Shown here: piece after piece, positions 9,613 through 18,827 of the stretch | How positions within the stretch are numbered: the stretch's first letter is position 1 | Layout of the letters: each line of letters opens with the position of its first letter | DNA from: JBEKEX01 sp050013615 | GTDB lineage: Bacteria; Chloroflexota; Anaerolineae; Anaerolineales; Anaerolineaceae | Reading direction: 5' to 3' | Assembly (NCBI GenBank): GCA_050013615.1 | Contig: JBEKEX010000001.1 | Span: 1-64,000 of the forward strand | Length of the DNA stretch: 64,000 nt | Notes under the pieces: model-generated | What the model was told of the DNA's origin: nothing | Database searches by the model: none | The model's input: the letters and a program-made list of their open reading frames with translations, nothing else | Made by a program: the position numbers and the translations under genes

Positions 9613-9703
9613 TTTTCCTCTTACCGAAACCGAAAATAATATTCCCGGAAGTATATCCGAAAATCCAATAACGAATATGGACGAATCCGGAGACAAATAT
9701 GAT

Positions 9704-9736
9704 TTACCCCCGGCTCTTTGATGACACCGGGGGTAA
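9704..9736 (-). terminator. hairpin after the S9 peptidase gene
   Basis: Perfect 10-bp stem (9704-9713 with 9727-9736), 13-nt loop, just 3' of the peptidase stop codon on the minus strand. The following T content is weak, so it may be a partly factor-dependent terminator. Confidence 0.55.
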
Positions 9737-9759
9737 GGATGAACGTTATTAAGCCGGCG

Positions 9760-11766
9760 CTAGGCTTTCAAATACGTCTCGAACCAGTTCAGGATGTGGT
9801 TCAAGCGCTCGATGCGCCGGTCGGTGCGGCCGGTGCGCGACAGGCCATGGAATTCGTCCGGGAAGCGCACGAACTCGGTGGGCACGCCCAGCCGCTTAAG
9901 GGCCACGAATGCTTGCTCGCTCTGCTCGATGGGGCAGCGCATGTCGCCTTCATTATGGATCACTTTGGTGGGCGTCTTGACGTTGGGCATGTACTTCATG
10001 GGAGAATGGTCCCAGTAATGTTCCAGGTTCTCGAACGGAGGCTTGCCGCCCCAGCTTTGTTCGAACGCCCAGTTGAAATCCGAGGAACCCCACATGCTGA
10101 TGAAATTGCTGACGCAGCGCTGGCTGACGGCCGCCTGGAAGCGCGTGGTGTGTCCCACCACCCACAACGTCATATACCCGCCGTAGCTCCCGCCGGTGAC
10201 GCCAATGCAATTCTTGTCGATGTACGGCTCTTTCTCCACCAAGTCCGTCCAGGCCATCAGGTCGGCGTAGTCGCGGTCACCCCAGTCATCGTAAATGGCC
10301 TTGGTGTGTTCCTCTCCATAGCCACGTCCGCCGCGCGGGTTGGTGAAGAACACCACGTAGCCATGGGATGCCAGGTAATAGAACTCGTGCATGAAGGCAT
10401 AGCTATATTGCACCTGCGGGCCGCCGTGAATTTCCAAAATGGCCGGGTATTTTTTCTTCGGATTGAAGCCCGGCGGAGTCAGGATCCAGCCCTGCAGATC
10501 GTTCTTATCAGCGCCCTTGTACCAAATCTCGCGCACCTGGCCGAGATCGATGCGCTTCAGCCAGGGATTGACGTTGGTCAACTGGCGCGTCTTGCCCGTT
10601 TCCAGGTCCAGCCAGTAGAGCTGGCAGGGATCGTCCTGCTTGCCAAAGAAGTAGAATACCTTCCGCTGATCGGGGTTGAACTGGTACGTCCCCACCATAC
10701 CCTCTAATACAATGACATCCTGCAGATCGCTGCCATCCACCTTCACCGATTTCAATTGCACGGCGCCATGATAGGTGACCTGGAAATACAGCCGCTGGCA
10801 GTCTGCCGACCAGGTGGGCATCATCTCTTCCGGTTCGCCACAATCGCCGATGGCGTCCATGCTGGCATGCAAATCGTACGCTGCTGTCAGGTTCTTGGCC
10901 GGAGCATTTCCCGCGGCCGGGACGACCCACAACGATTCATTCTTGTAATCCAAGCCCTCGCCCTCATGGCCGAAATAGGCAATCCATTTTCCGTCCGGAG
11001 AGAAGATGGGGGAATGTTTTTCACCCAGCGGTGTCTCGATCTTGCGCAGCTTGCCGCCCGCGGCCGGCATCACGTACAGGTCGACGCAATCGGGATGAAA
11101 ATCGGGATTCTCGTTGCGGTTGGAGGCAAACACGATCCAACGCCCGTCGGGTGAGAAGGCGGGTTGGGCCTCATCGAAAACGGCATGGTCCGTGAGTTGC
11201 TTGCTTTTGCCACTACGGGCATCCACCAGCCACAGGTGCGTGCGTTCATGCGGCAAGTAGCCGTACCCATCTAATTTATAAAACACGCGGCCGATCTCGC
11301 GCTTGACCACGCCCAGTTTCTTCTTAACTTCGTCTTTTTGCTGCTCCAGCGTTTCCTTATCCAGTTTGCATACCGAGCAAATCAACTGCTTGCCATCTGG
11401 CGACCAGGTGAACGAGCGAATCTCGCCGGGGATGTCGGTCAGCTTGTGGGCTTCACCGCCGTCCATCGAAATGAGATATATCTGCGGTGGCTTTTCCTTA
11501 TCGCCGCGATCGGAAAGGAATGCCAGCATACGGCCATCCGGCGACCAGCATGGCTGGCCGTCGTTCTGATCACCGAACGTGAATTGCTGCGGTGCGCCTG
11601 CCGCGGTGGGAACACGCCACAGGTTGGAAAATTTCTTCTCGGTCTTGCGTTCTACGCGCGACTTCGAAAAAATTACGAACTGTCCGTCCGGCGATAGCCG
11701 GGGTGAGTTGATCAACTCGATGCGATATAGATCCTCTGCTGTAACCAAGTGATTGTTTTCAGTCAT
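9760..11766 (-). CDS. S9-family prolyl oligopeptidase / acylaminoacyl-peptidase
   Basis: 668 residues. An N-terminal beta-propeller made of PD40/WD40-like repeats (SPDGKWIAY-type blades, about 20-390) precedes an alpha/beta hydrolase domain with nucleophile Ser527 in GGSYGG, Asp608 (EGDMRCP) and His640 (DEFHG). The propeller restricts access to small peptides. No signal peptide, so it is probably cytoplasmic. The length fits the S9C acylaminoacyl-peptidase group. It is followed 30 bp upstream on the same strand by a lipoprotein gene, which may be cotranscribed. Likely role: intracellular peptide turnover. Confidence 0.92.
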   Translation of the reverse strand: MTENNHLVTAEDLYRIELINSPRLSPDGQFVIFSKSRVERKTEKKFSNLWRVPTAAGAPQQFTFGDQNDGQPCWSPDGRMLAFLSDRGDKEKPPQIYLISMDGGEAHKLTDIPGEIRSFTWSPDGKQLICSVCKLDKETLEQQKDEVKKKLGVVKREIGRVFYKLDGYGYLPHERTHLWLVDARSGKSKQLTDHAVFDEAQPAFSPDGRWIVFASNRNENPDFHPDCVDLYVMPAAGGKLRKIETPLGEKHSPIFSPDGKWIAYFGHEGEGLDYKNESLWVVPAAGNAPAKNLTAAYDLHASMDAIGDCGEPEEMMPTWSADCQRLYFQVTYHGAVQLKSVKVDGSDLQDVIVLEGMVGTYQFNPDQRKVFYFFGKQDDPCQLYWLDLETGKTRQLTNVNPWLKRIDLGQVREIWYKGADKNDLQGWILTPPGFNPKKKYPAILEIHGGPQVQYSYAFMHEFYYLASHGYVVFFTNPRGGRGYGEEHTKAIYDDWGDRDYADLMAWTDLVEKEPYIDKNCIGVTGGSYGGYMTLWVVGHTTRFQAAVSQRCVSNFISMWGSSDFNWAFEQSWGGKPPFENLEHYWDHSPMKYMPNVKTPTKVIHNEGDMRCPIEQSEQAFVALKRLGVPTEFVRFPDEFHGLSRTGRTDRRIERLNHILNWFETYLKA

Positions 11767-11796
11767 TTATGCCCTCCCAATTTGGTTTGTCCTCTT

Positions 11797-12729
11797 CTAT
11801 TCTTTCGATAATTCCACCGAGCCCAGCGCCAACGTGGTACCGTCCGCCGCACTGGTATCGAGTAATACTAAACGGAAAGTAGCCCCTGCAGGCACTTGGG
11901 ACAGATCAATGGTAGCGTCAAACGTACCGGCCGCGCCGGCGGTATCCGCCTTGACTGTAACCGACCCTTCTGCAAGCTGGCTATTCGCAACGTCATAAAG
12001 GCGATAGCCCAGGGTATTTTCGAACGGGGCAATGGACACGCTGCCTTTCACTTCCACTGTGCCGCCAACCTGTGTCCCGGCAGCCGGGCTTTCGATCTGA
12101 ATGGTGCGCTCCGTACCATCTGCGGTTTGCGAAGTGAGATGCACCAAGACCAGATTGCCATTCGACAAGACAAACGTCTCGGTGACCGGCAGGCTGGGGC
12201 AGCACATGGCGTCGTTGGGGCCCTGCACCAGCATCTTCAGCACAATCTGCCCGTTTTGAATGGCCACAGAATTGATCTGCACTCGGTCGCCCAATTCGAC
12301 CACGCTGGTTTCAACCGGAGCGCCGGCTTGATCAAGGACCGCAACCAACGATTCGAACTCACCGCTACCACCCCCGTTCTCAGCCACGGCCACAGCAGCA
12401 TCGGCCACGCCATCCTGGTCGAGATCGCCGAACGCAACCGCATTATCAAGGAAAGTGACCGAGTAACTATTGTTCCCAGTGCCTTCGTGATAGCTCCCAT
12501 CTGTCAGGCTGACAGTCCGGTTATAGAACGGCAAGGCGTACTGCATGTTGCGCAGCAACTGCGTTGTCAACGGGGAGCGTCCCGTTGTGGGAGTTGCCGG
12601 CTGCAAAGGGGTCAAGGTGGCTGCCAGCGATGTGGGTAATGCAGTAGTAGGTGTTGCAACCGACGCGCCGCAGGCGCTTAACACCAAACTGAGCAACGCC
12701 ACGATCCCTAATGAATTGATACGTTTCAT
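11797..12729 (-). CDS. Lipoprotein with C-terminal Gmad2 (Ig-like) domain
   Basis: 310 residues from the ATG at 12729, chosen for AGGAG 6 nt upstream; a GTG two codons earlier lacks this spacing. Signal peptide with lipobox LSAC (lipid Cys about residue 20), Thr/Pro-rich spacer, a middle domain of unknown family with a DLDQDGVADAAVAV stretch resembling FG-GAP/calcium-loop repeats, and a C-terminal Ig-like domain (IESPAAGTQVGGTVEVKG) typical of Gmad2, the domain of GerM-type sporulation proteins. Expected on the outer face of the membrane. Function unknown; the domain suggests binding rather than catalysis. Confidence 0.75.
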   Translation of the reverse strand: MKRINSLGIVALLSLVLSACGASVATPTTALPTSLAATLTPLQPATPTTGRSPLTTQLLRNMQYALPFYNRTVSLTDGSYHEGTGNNSYSVTFLDNAVAFGDLDQDGVADAAVAVAENGGGSGEFESLVAVLDQAGAPVETSVVELGDRVQINSVAIQNGQIVLKMLVQGPNDAMCCPSLPVTETFVLSNGNLVLVHLTSQTADGTERTIQIESPAAGTQVGGTVEVKGSVSIAPFENTLGYRLYDVANSQLAEGSVTVKADTAGAAGTFDATIDLSQVPAGATFRLVLLDTSAADGTTLALGSVELSKE

Positions 12730-12750
12730 CTTCACTCCTGGAACCCGTTT

Positions 12751-12783
12751 ACAGCCCCGGGCTGTATACAGCCTAAAGGCTGT
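12751..12783 (-). repeat. two tandem hairpins with the same stem
   Basis: ACAGCC and GGCTGT alternate twice (12751-12756, 12760-12765, 12768-12773, 12778-12783), so either neighbouring pair can fold. It begins right after the stop of the frameshifted deacylase on the minus strand and probably acts as a terminator or processing site. There is no T run. Confidence 0.45.
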
Positions 12784-13283
12784 TCAAGACCTTATGGCCA
12801 TCTCCACTACCCGCACTGGATGATGAGTCAACTGGCAAAATTTCAGCAGGCCCTGGCGCGAAATGACCAGCGTTGCCGTGTTTACCAGAGGGTGACAAAG
12901 AAAAGCTTCGCTCTGCCAGATTTCAGCATCGAAAACCAATTCCACTTTTCGATCCACATCGTTAATCAATCCCAGGATGGTCACTGCTCCGGGTGTCACG
13001 CCCAGAAATGACAATAATTGCTCCGGTGAACCCAGATGAAGTTTATGGACACCCAGCGATCTTCCCAGTGCCCGTGAATCGATGCGCTTCTGGCAACGTG
13101 CCACCGCCAAAAAGAAGTGCTTGCTGCCTTCGTCCCGGAAAAAATATTCTTGATGTGTTCGCCCGCCAGGATAGGGCGGACGCGGTCGGCGTCTTCACAA
13201 GTATAGACCGGCGGATGTTCCAGGCGTTGATAGGTAATGGCATTTTCATCCAAATAATGCAAAATGTCAGATTCGTTGAACAT
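12784..13283 (-). pseudogene. Frameshifted YbaK/ProX-type prolyl-tRNA deacylase
   Basis: Reading from ATG 13283, the first frame gives the family N-terminus (EHPPVYTCEDAD, HIKNIF). The rest, including LGVTPGAVTILGLIND and HPLVNTATL, is in another frame ending at 12784. The join falls in a run of six A at 13139-13144 (T on the coding strand). Adding one base restores a continuous protein of about 166 residues, the normal length of free-standing ProX/YbaK deacylases, which hydrolyse mischarged Ala-tRNA(Pro) or similar. So this is either a recent pseudogene or a homopolymer sequencing error. A TATAAT-like box lies upstream on the minus strand at about 13306-13311. Confidence 0.8.
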
Positions 13284-13331
13284 GGTCTTTTACCCGGTAC
13301 AGCCATTATACCCGTTTCAAATGAACTCAAA

Positions 13332-13360
13332 GCCCTAAAGGCTTGAACCACCTTTAGGGC
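13332..13360 (-). terminator. hairpin terminator after the FxLYD-like lipoprotein
   Basis: Perfect 10-bp stem (13332-13341 with 13351-13360), 9-nt loop, with a short T-rich stretch after it on the minus strand. Confidence 0.6.
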
Positions 13361-13391
13361 GTGAAAATCCGTCAACCGACTGCCGATGATG

Positions 13392-14768
13392 CTAATGCAT
13401 CACACCGATCACGGTGATCTTGTAGGTCACAGTGCCCAGATCCACAGACGGGGCGAGCGAAACGTAGGCTGAGAAGGGATCGGCCGAGCCAACAGCGATG
13501 CTTTCACCTGTGTGAGAGATGGTGGTGGAGGTTGCCCCAATCAACTTACCCTGGGCATCATAGATGCCAATGTACACATCTTCGCTATCCAGGGCATTAC
13601 CTGAATCATTGCTCACCTGCCCGGTAAAATCCCATTCGCCGCCCGATTTCTTGATATCTCTCACGCTGCTGGCCGTCAGGTTGGCCAGGGATGCCGGTTC
13701 CGTGTTCACCCAGCTCGGGTCGACCTGCATGGTAAAGGAACTCACTTGCTTCGCGGCGGAAGCGACAAAATCGACTACCGGCCAAATAGAAATGTCGAAG
13801 GGCAACGTCGCGCCTGAAGCCATGGGACCGACGAAGATGTAATTGGCATCCAACGCCGTCTTGTCCGCGGCATAGAGGCCACCCTGGATGGCAAAGTGGA
13901 TCGACGCGTTGCTCTTGTTTTCGACGGTGCCGACCAGGTGGTAGCCACCCAACGCGTCGGTGTAACCATTCGTATACGTGATGTCCACCGGCACCGGACT
14001 TTGCTCGTCGGTCGTATCGGCCTCGACATAAGTGACAAAGTTGGCAACATTGCTCACCGGGCCATCGAGGGTGATTTCGAAGGGGCCGCGATCCGTGGCA
14101 TTGGTAGCGCCCGACGGCCCCAGGTATTCCACCAGGTTCAAGCTGTTGTTGGCCGCCAGTACCTTGCCAGAGGCATCCACCAAGGCACCGGCCAAGGTTT
14201 TTACTTGGGCTGCGGTACTGCCCTGGTTGACCAGCTCACCCACGATATATGTGGTGCCAACATTATCGGTGAAGGTCTGGATGTTGCTAACAATCACATC
14301 GGCACGGGTGGCACTACCCTGCGCATGGCCCGTGACGGACAGGTTATAACTGGCCGGCGTGCCGATGCTGGTATCGAGATAATAATCGAATGGCGAAACT
14401 TCGCCCGGCTGTAGAACGGTGAAGAAAGGCTGGATCGGTAAGCTGTCGACAGGGTTCTTGTTCGCATCCCGAAGAAGCGATTTGCCGTTCGAATCTTTCA
14501 CCACAAGGGTAAGCTGCACACTCGTTACATCGATATCGGTATTGTTGCGCACCGCACCCGTCACATGATAATAACCACCGCTGTCGGTATAGCTGACCGA
14601 ATCGACGATGGAAACCGGATCCGCAGAAGTTGGAGCTTGTACGGAGGTCTGTTGCGCCGCGTTCGCGGCAGACGAGGTCGCGGTCGCCCCCTGGCTGCTG
14701 CAGGCCGTAAGTGCAAGCGCTAAAACAGTAATAACAATAAGAATGGTATGGGTAATCGCGCGTTTCAT
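13392..14768 (-). CDS. Lipoprotein with repeated FxLYD-like domains
   Basis: 458 residues. Signal peptide with lipobox LTAC (lipid Cys23), an Ala/Ser/Thr-rich linker, then about four beta-rich repeats of roughly 95 residues. Each carries a YTDSGGYYHVTGAVRNNT-type start (compare YTNGYTDALGGYHLVGTVEN), as in FxLYD/DUF3426-like extracellular Ig-fold modules. Extracytoplasmic; function unknown. Start supported by GGAGAA 9 nt upstream. A TATAAT at 14795-14800 on the minus strand is a good -10; no convincing -35. The region 14801-14968 upstream is AT-rich and holds no gene I can support. Confidence 0.75.
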   Translation of the reverse strand: MKRAITHTILIVITVLALALTACSSQGATATSSAANAAQQTSVQAPTSADPVSIVDSVSYTDSGGYYHVTGAVRNNTDIDVTSVQLTLVVKDSNGKSLLRDANKNPVDSLPIQPFFTVLQPGEVSPFDYYLDTSIGTPASYNLSVTGHAQGSATRADVIVSNIQTFTDNVGTTYIVGELVNQGSTAAQVKTLAGALVDASGKVLAANNSLNLVEYLGPSGATNATDRGPFEITLDGPVSNVANFVTYVEADTTDEQSPVPVDITYTNGYTDALGGYHLVGTVENKSNASIHFAIQGGLYAADKTALDANYIFVGPMASGATLPFDISIWPVVDFVASAAKQVSSFTMQVDPSWVNTEPASLANLTASSVRDIKKSGGEWDFTGQVSNDSGNALDSEDVYIGIYDAQGKLIGATSTTISHTGESIAVGSADPFSAYVSLAPSVDLGTVTYKITVIGVMH

Positions 14769-14968
14769 AAGAGTTTCTCCAAAAACTTGTGTCCATTATA
14801 GTTAGTTAGTTTTCTTTTTCATAGATGCTGTCATATTGACCTTTCTAAGAATATCCGACGCTCGCCTCTCAAGTAACAGCTCCATCCATCTCATTCATCA
14901 AAGGTGATGAAGGTCGGGAAACGACTGAGCTTTTACGAAGCTGGACACTTGGAACAAGGATAGAAGAT

Positions 14969-15435
14969 TTGTCGTATCCTGCGTATTGCCTGTCCTGGCG
15001 GACTAGGCCAGAGAAACCAGAAAAAGACAGGACACAATTATCTTTTCTAGAAGGTGACGAATTCGAATACTTCTACTTTGTAACCAATACCGAAATGGCC
15101 TCAGAAAAGTGGTCATTGCTTACGAAAAACGCGGCATTGCTGAAAATTATATTAAGGAAGCAAAGTACGATATGGCGGTTGGACACCTGCTGCTCCAATC
15201 TTTTTGGGCCAATGAAGCGATATTTCAGTTGATGATGATGACTTACAATTTGTTGTTGCTGTTCAAGATGGACTTCGCAAAGAGAACGGAATACCGGCAG
15301 CAAATCAAGACGTTCAGACTGAAATACATTTTTCTGGCCGGGAAAATCATCCGAACGGCCAGAAGTGTAGTGATGAAGCTTTCTGAGAATTATCCTTGTC
15401 GAGAGATATATGAAAAAAGCCGCCCTGAGAAAACT
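14969..15435 (+). pseudogene. Remnant of an IS1380-type transposase (C-terminal part, frameshifted)
   Basis: Two frames join into one transposase-like sequence. The first (to about 15108) carries QLSFLEGDEFEYFYFVTNTE. The second (from about 15109) carries the typical IS1380 C-terminus: YEKRGIAENYIKEAKYDM, then MMTYNLLLLFK. One base is missing at the join (after GCCTCAGAAAAG). The N-terminal two thirds, including the first catalytic Asp residues, are absent, and no terminal inverted repeats were found. The stretch is clearly more AT-rich than both flanks, as expected for acquired DNA. The open frame runs on to 15648, but sequence after about 15435 no longer resembles the family. Confidence 0.7.
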
Positions 15436-15638
15436 CACTTTTTCATTTTCCAATCTGTTGTTTGTATTTTAAGTCGGACTGGAAAAAAGGTTTCAGGTAT
15501 CCAATTTTATGAAAATGGAATGCCAAATATTATGCAGAATGGAGGAAATTATGCTAAAGTTAAGCGAGTTACGCCACAATCAACGCCCGTCCGGGGTGAA
15601 AGTGTTGGCAAAATTTATTCGACGTGGATTTTCGGTTG

Positions 15639-15667
15639 TTGTAATTAAATGTTTCGCAACCTATAAT
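15639..15667 (+). promoter_or_regulatory. promoter of the GPH transporter gene
   Basis: TTGTAA (15639-15644) and a perfect TATAAT (15662-15667) with a 17-bp spacer, about 100 nt before the transporter start. It lies at the edge of the AT-rich transposase remnant. Confidence 0.5.
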
Positions 15668-15765
15668 AACCCTATGTTATTTTGTTGTGACTTCCACAAT
15701 GATCCAGCTAAACCCCCGTTTTTTCAGTGATCAATTTCATATTTCAAACCCCAGAGAGGCACCTC

Positions 15766-17139
15766 ATGGATCAAAAACTGACGCTTGGAACCAAATTCCG
15801 TTATGGACTGGCGGACTTGGGTTTTGCCCTGATCACGTCTGCAATGCAATTCTTTCTGCTCTTTTATTACACGGACGTGGCCGGTATCAACCCGGCGACG
15901 GCCGGGTTTGCCTTAATGTTCGGCAAGCTTACCTGGGATGCCTTTAAAGATCCCCTGATTGGATTTTGGTCGGACCGCACTCGTTCGCATTTCGGGCGCC
16001 GGCGCATCTTTATGCTTTCCGGAGCCATCCCCTTAGGAATCGCTGCCTGGATCATGTTTTCCTTGCCCAAGGGGCTGACCGGGGTACTCGCTTTTCTGGC
16101 TGTGTTGGGCAGCTTCTGGCTGGTGGATACTTGCCTTGCCATTAGTTCCGTACCATACTACGCCCTGACCCCAGAGATGACCCGCGATTACAGTGAACGT
16201 GCCAGTCTGACCTCCGTCCGGATGGTTTACAGCGTGGTGGGCTATATCCTGGGTGCAGCCGCAACCACGGTATTGGCTGGTATTTTTAAAGGAGTTGGCC
16301 TGAATCTGCAGCAGGCCTGGAGCGCCACCGGGGCAATTTTTGGGGTCATCGCCATGACGGTGATTCTGATCACAACCCTGACGATAAAGGAAAACCCGGA
16401 GTTAGCTGGAGAGCCTTCCCAGCTCCCGGCAATCAAGGCCATGCTGACCTCGTTTAAGAACCGGCCTTTCGTGATTTTAATGCTGGCTTTCACCTTAAGT
16501 AGTTTTAGCTTCACCGTTCTGACAGCTCTGGTTCCGTACTTTATCCAATACCAACTCGGGATGCCGGATGCGGTCCCGTTGGTACTTTTGGTCATGCTTG
16601 TGACTATTGGTATTTTCCTGGTTCCGGCCAAAATAATTTCAGACAAAATCAATAAAGGCCCTGCTTATGCGCTCGGGCTGACGATTGCCAGTTTGGCCAT
16701 CATTGCCAGTTTCTTCTTCCCTCAAGGACCTACCTCCTGGATCTATGTGATCGCTTTTGTCGCCGGTGTCGGATTTTCGTCCCAATGGGTATTTCCCTGG
16801 AGTATGCTGCCGGATGTGATCGAATATGATGAAAAGATGACCGGCGAACGTCGTGAGGGAATCTATTATGGTCTTTGGTCATTTTTAGGCAAGTTCACTG
16901 GTGCTCTGGGAATTGCCGTAAGCGGTTGGGCGTTGCAATTATTTGGATACATTCCCAATGTTGCCCAGACGGTACATGCACTTTTTGGCATCCGCTTTTT
17001 CTTTGCCATTGTTCCGGCGGTCGTTATTTTGTGCAGCCTGCCCTTCCTGATTTGGTACCCAATTACACGTAAATCTCATACTGAATTGGTTAAGGAATTG
17101 GCCGAACGCAAGGCAGGCGGATCTCCCAAGACAAATTAA
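15766..17139 (+). CDS. GPH-family sugar:cation symporter (MFS)
   Basis: 457 residues from ATG 15766, preferred because GAGAGG precedes it by 7 nt and the protein starts DQKLTLGTKFRYGLADLG, the usual family start. Twelve spans. The loop DPLIGFWSDRTRSHFGRR is the hallmark of the glycoside-pentoside-hexuronide family (MelB, XynB, UidB), which move sugars or glycosides with Na+ or H+. Another conserved stretch is SSQWVFPWSMLPDVIEYDE, which in this family is common in lipid- or organic-substrate carriers (MFSD2-like). The next gene starts 21 nt downstream and is probably cotranscribed, so a non-sugar, possibly lipid-like, substrate is conceivable. Confidence 0.85.
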   Translation: MDQKLTLGTKFRYGLADLGFALITSAMQFFLLFYYTDVAGINPATAGFALMFGKLTWDAFKDPLIGFWSDRTRSHFGRRRIFMLSGAIPLGIAAWIMFSLPKGLTGVLAFLAVLGSFWLVDTCLAISSVPYYALTPEMTRDYSERASLTSVRMVYSVVGYILGAAATTVLAGIFKGVGLNLQQAWSATGAIFGVIAMTVILITTLTIKENPELAGEPSQLPAIKAMLTSFKNRPFVILMLAFTLSSFSFTVLTALVPYFIQYQLGMPDAVPLVLLVMLVTIGIFLVPAKIISDKINKGPAYALGLTIASLAIIASFFFPQGPTSWIYVIAFVAGVGFSSQWVFPWSMLPDVIEYDEKMTGERREGIYYGLWSFLGKFTGALGIAVSGWALQLFGYIPNVAQTVHALFGIRFFFAIVPAVVILCSLPFLIWYPITRKSHTELVKELAERKAGGSPKTN

Positions 17140-17160
17140 GAGGAAGGATTGTTCTTTATC

Positions 17161-18687
17161 ATGAAAATCATACTCATCGGATCGGGCATGGCAAGTCTGA
17201 CAGCTGGTGCCTACCTAGCCAAAGCGGGACATTCCGTTAAAGTCTTCGAGCAGTTTCCAACCCCGGGCGGTGTGACCGCCACGGTCAGGCAAGATGGTTA
17301 CGGTTGGGACATCGGTCCGCTGATTCTGGAGGGTTTTGCTCCCGGAGATAAAGGACGTTTGGTTTTGGAAGAACTGGGCGTAAGCGACCAAGTTCCAGTT
17401 GTACATGAGGACCGCGGCCTGTCCATGCCCGAGTTCGCCCTCTGGCGGCCAAAGGAATATGAAGGTCCTTACTGGCGGCGGGAGCACCTAAAGAAGATCT
17501 TCCCGGACGAAAGCAAAGCTCTGGACGATTACTACACCTTTTACGACCAGATGATGGCGTTGATGTCCTTGGGCCGCCAGGCCGAAACAGCCAACGGACT
17601 GCAAGCGTTAATTCTCAAACTGCGCATGCTGCTGGCTTTCCAGCCCATCAAAAGTAAAGCGAATTGGAACGGCCAACAATTAATGGATCATTATTTTCAA
17701 TCCCCTGTGCTCAAAACCTTTTTCCTGGGAATTGTGGCCGATTTTGTCACCGCCCCCAGCGAATTTCCTGGATTGGGTGTACCCAGCATTCATCTGGAAA
17801 CGGCTTTCGACAAACGGATTCCAACCTACCCAGGGACGCGAAGTGCCCAGACGGCCTACAGCTACATTCTGGGCGGCTGCCAATCGCTTGTAAATGCAGT
17901 ACTTGGAGTAATCGAGAAAAATGACGGTCAGGTGCTGACGGGTAAAACGGTCACGCGTATCCTGGTTGAGAACGGGCGGGTCCAAGGAATACAGCTGGCA
18001 GATGGGTCAGTTGAACCGGCTGATATCGTGCTGGCTTCTGGCGGGATGAACGAAGTCTTTTTTGATCTGGTGGGTCGCGAAAAATTACCCGCTGATCTTG
18101 TCGCTCAAATTGAAAACAACCGTCTGATGGAGTCGGTCCTGATGGTCCAGTTGGGAATCGATTTTGATCCCACTCCCTACCAACCGGCAGCTTTGTGCTA
18201 TTACTACAATACACAGGACCTGGAGTTGGCGGTCAAACGTTTGCGCACGGGTGATTATCACGAGGGCAAAGAAGGATTGCTGATTTATGTTCCCTCGCTG
18301 CATTCCCCTGAGCTCGCTCCGAAGAATACCTACGCAGTTACCATTTACACTGTTGCCCCGGACACGCTTGCAACAGGAGACTGGGCTTCCCGACGGGAAG
18401 AACTGGCCGATAAGCTGGTTGTGGAAGCGGAGCGTCATGTTCCAGGTCTCCGGGAGCATACCCAAACCCGGTTGATCCTGACTCCAGAGGATTTTCGCCT
18501 CCGAACTCATACAAAACACCATTCTTTTGGAGGGGTCCCGCCTGTGATCGGCAACAAAGCTCCTGCTCACAAGACACCGATCCAGGGATTGTGGTTCATC
18601 GGTGCGCAGAGCGAGAGCGGAGGCGGCGTTATGAATGTAATGATCGGAGCACAGAAAGTCGCCCGGCAAATTCTCGCAGGCAAATGA
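17161..18687 (+). CDS. Phytoene-desaturase-like FAD oxidoreductase (CrtI/CrtO/RetSat type)
   Basis: 508 residues from ATG 17161; a TTG at 17149 would add four residues but leaves almost no space after AGGAAGG. N-terminal FAD fold MKIILIGSGMASLTAG (third glycine of GxGxxG replaced by Ser), then EQFPTPGGVTAT. The C-terminus has GLWFIGAQSESGGGVMNVM, the carotenoid-desaturase/retinol-saturase style FAD-closing motif. The family acts on polyenes and related lipids, but this branch is divergent and no crtB/crtE gene is nearby. It is cotranscribed with the GPH transporter (21-nt gap) and followed 140 nt later by a second FAD enzyme. Substrate unknown. Confidence 0.75.
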   Translation: MKIILIGSGMASLTAGAYLAKAGHSVKVFEQFPTPGGVTATVRQDGYGWDIGPLILEGFAPGDKGRLVLEELGVSDQVPVVHEDRGLSMPEFALWRPKEYEGPYWRREHLKKIFPDESKALDDYYTFYDQMMALMSLGRQAETANGLQALILKLRMLLAFQPIKSKANWNGQQLMDHYFQSPVLKTFFLGIVADFVTAPSEFPGLGVPSIHLETAFDKRIPTYPGTRSAQTAYSYILGGCQSLVNAVLGVIEKNDGQVLTGKTVTRILVENGRVQGIQLADGSVEPADIVLASGGMNEVFFDLVGREKLPADLVAQIENNRLMESVLMVQLGIDFDPTPYQPAALCYYYNTQDLELAVKRLRTGDYHEGKEGLLIYVPSLHSPELAPKNTYAVTIYTVAPDTLATGDWASRREELADKLVVEAERHVPGLREHTQTRLILTPEDFRLRTHTKHHSFGGVPPVIGNKAPAHKTPIQGLWFIGAQSESGGGVMNVMIGAQKVARQILAGK

Positions 18688-18827
18688 ACTTGGATACCCA
18701 TTAATCAGCAGTTGGGAATCTTCGAATTGTTTCCCAAATTGCCGGATTGTTAAAAAACAACCCCGTATTTCCTTATAAAATAACCTTAGGGGTGAGTGAC
18801 ATACTCTCAACATCACTTGGAGGCAAT

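Noticed and set aside
9718..10707. 329-residue open frame on the plus strand
   Set aside because: Shadow of the S9 peptidase catalytic domain; codon pattern is that of an antisense frame.
13139..13144. Programmed ribosomal frameshift in the ProX/YbaK gene
   Set aside because: The A6 run could be slippery, but the family is not known for frameshifting and no stimulating structure or SD is evident; deletion or sequencing error is simpler.
15435..15648. Extension of the transposase fragment to the end of the open frame
   Set aside because: Sequence after about 15435 does not resemble the family; the frame merely stays open by chance.
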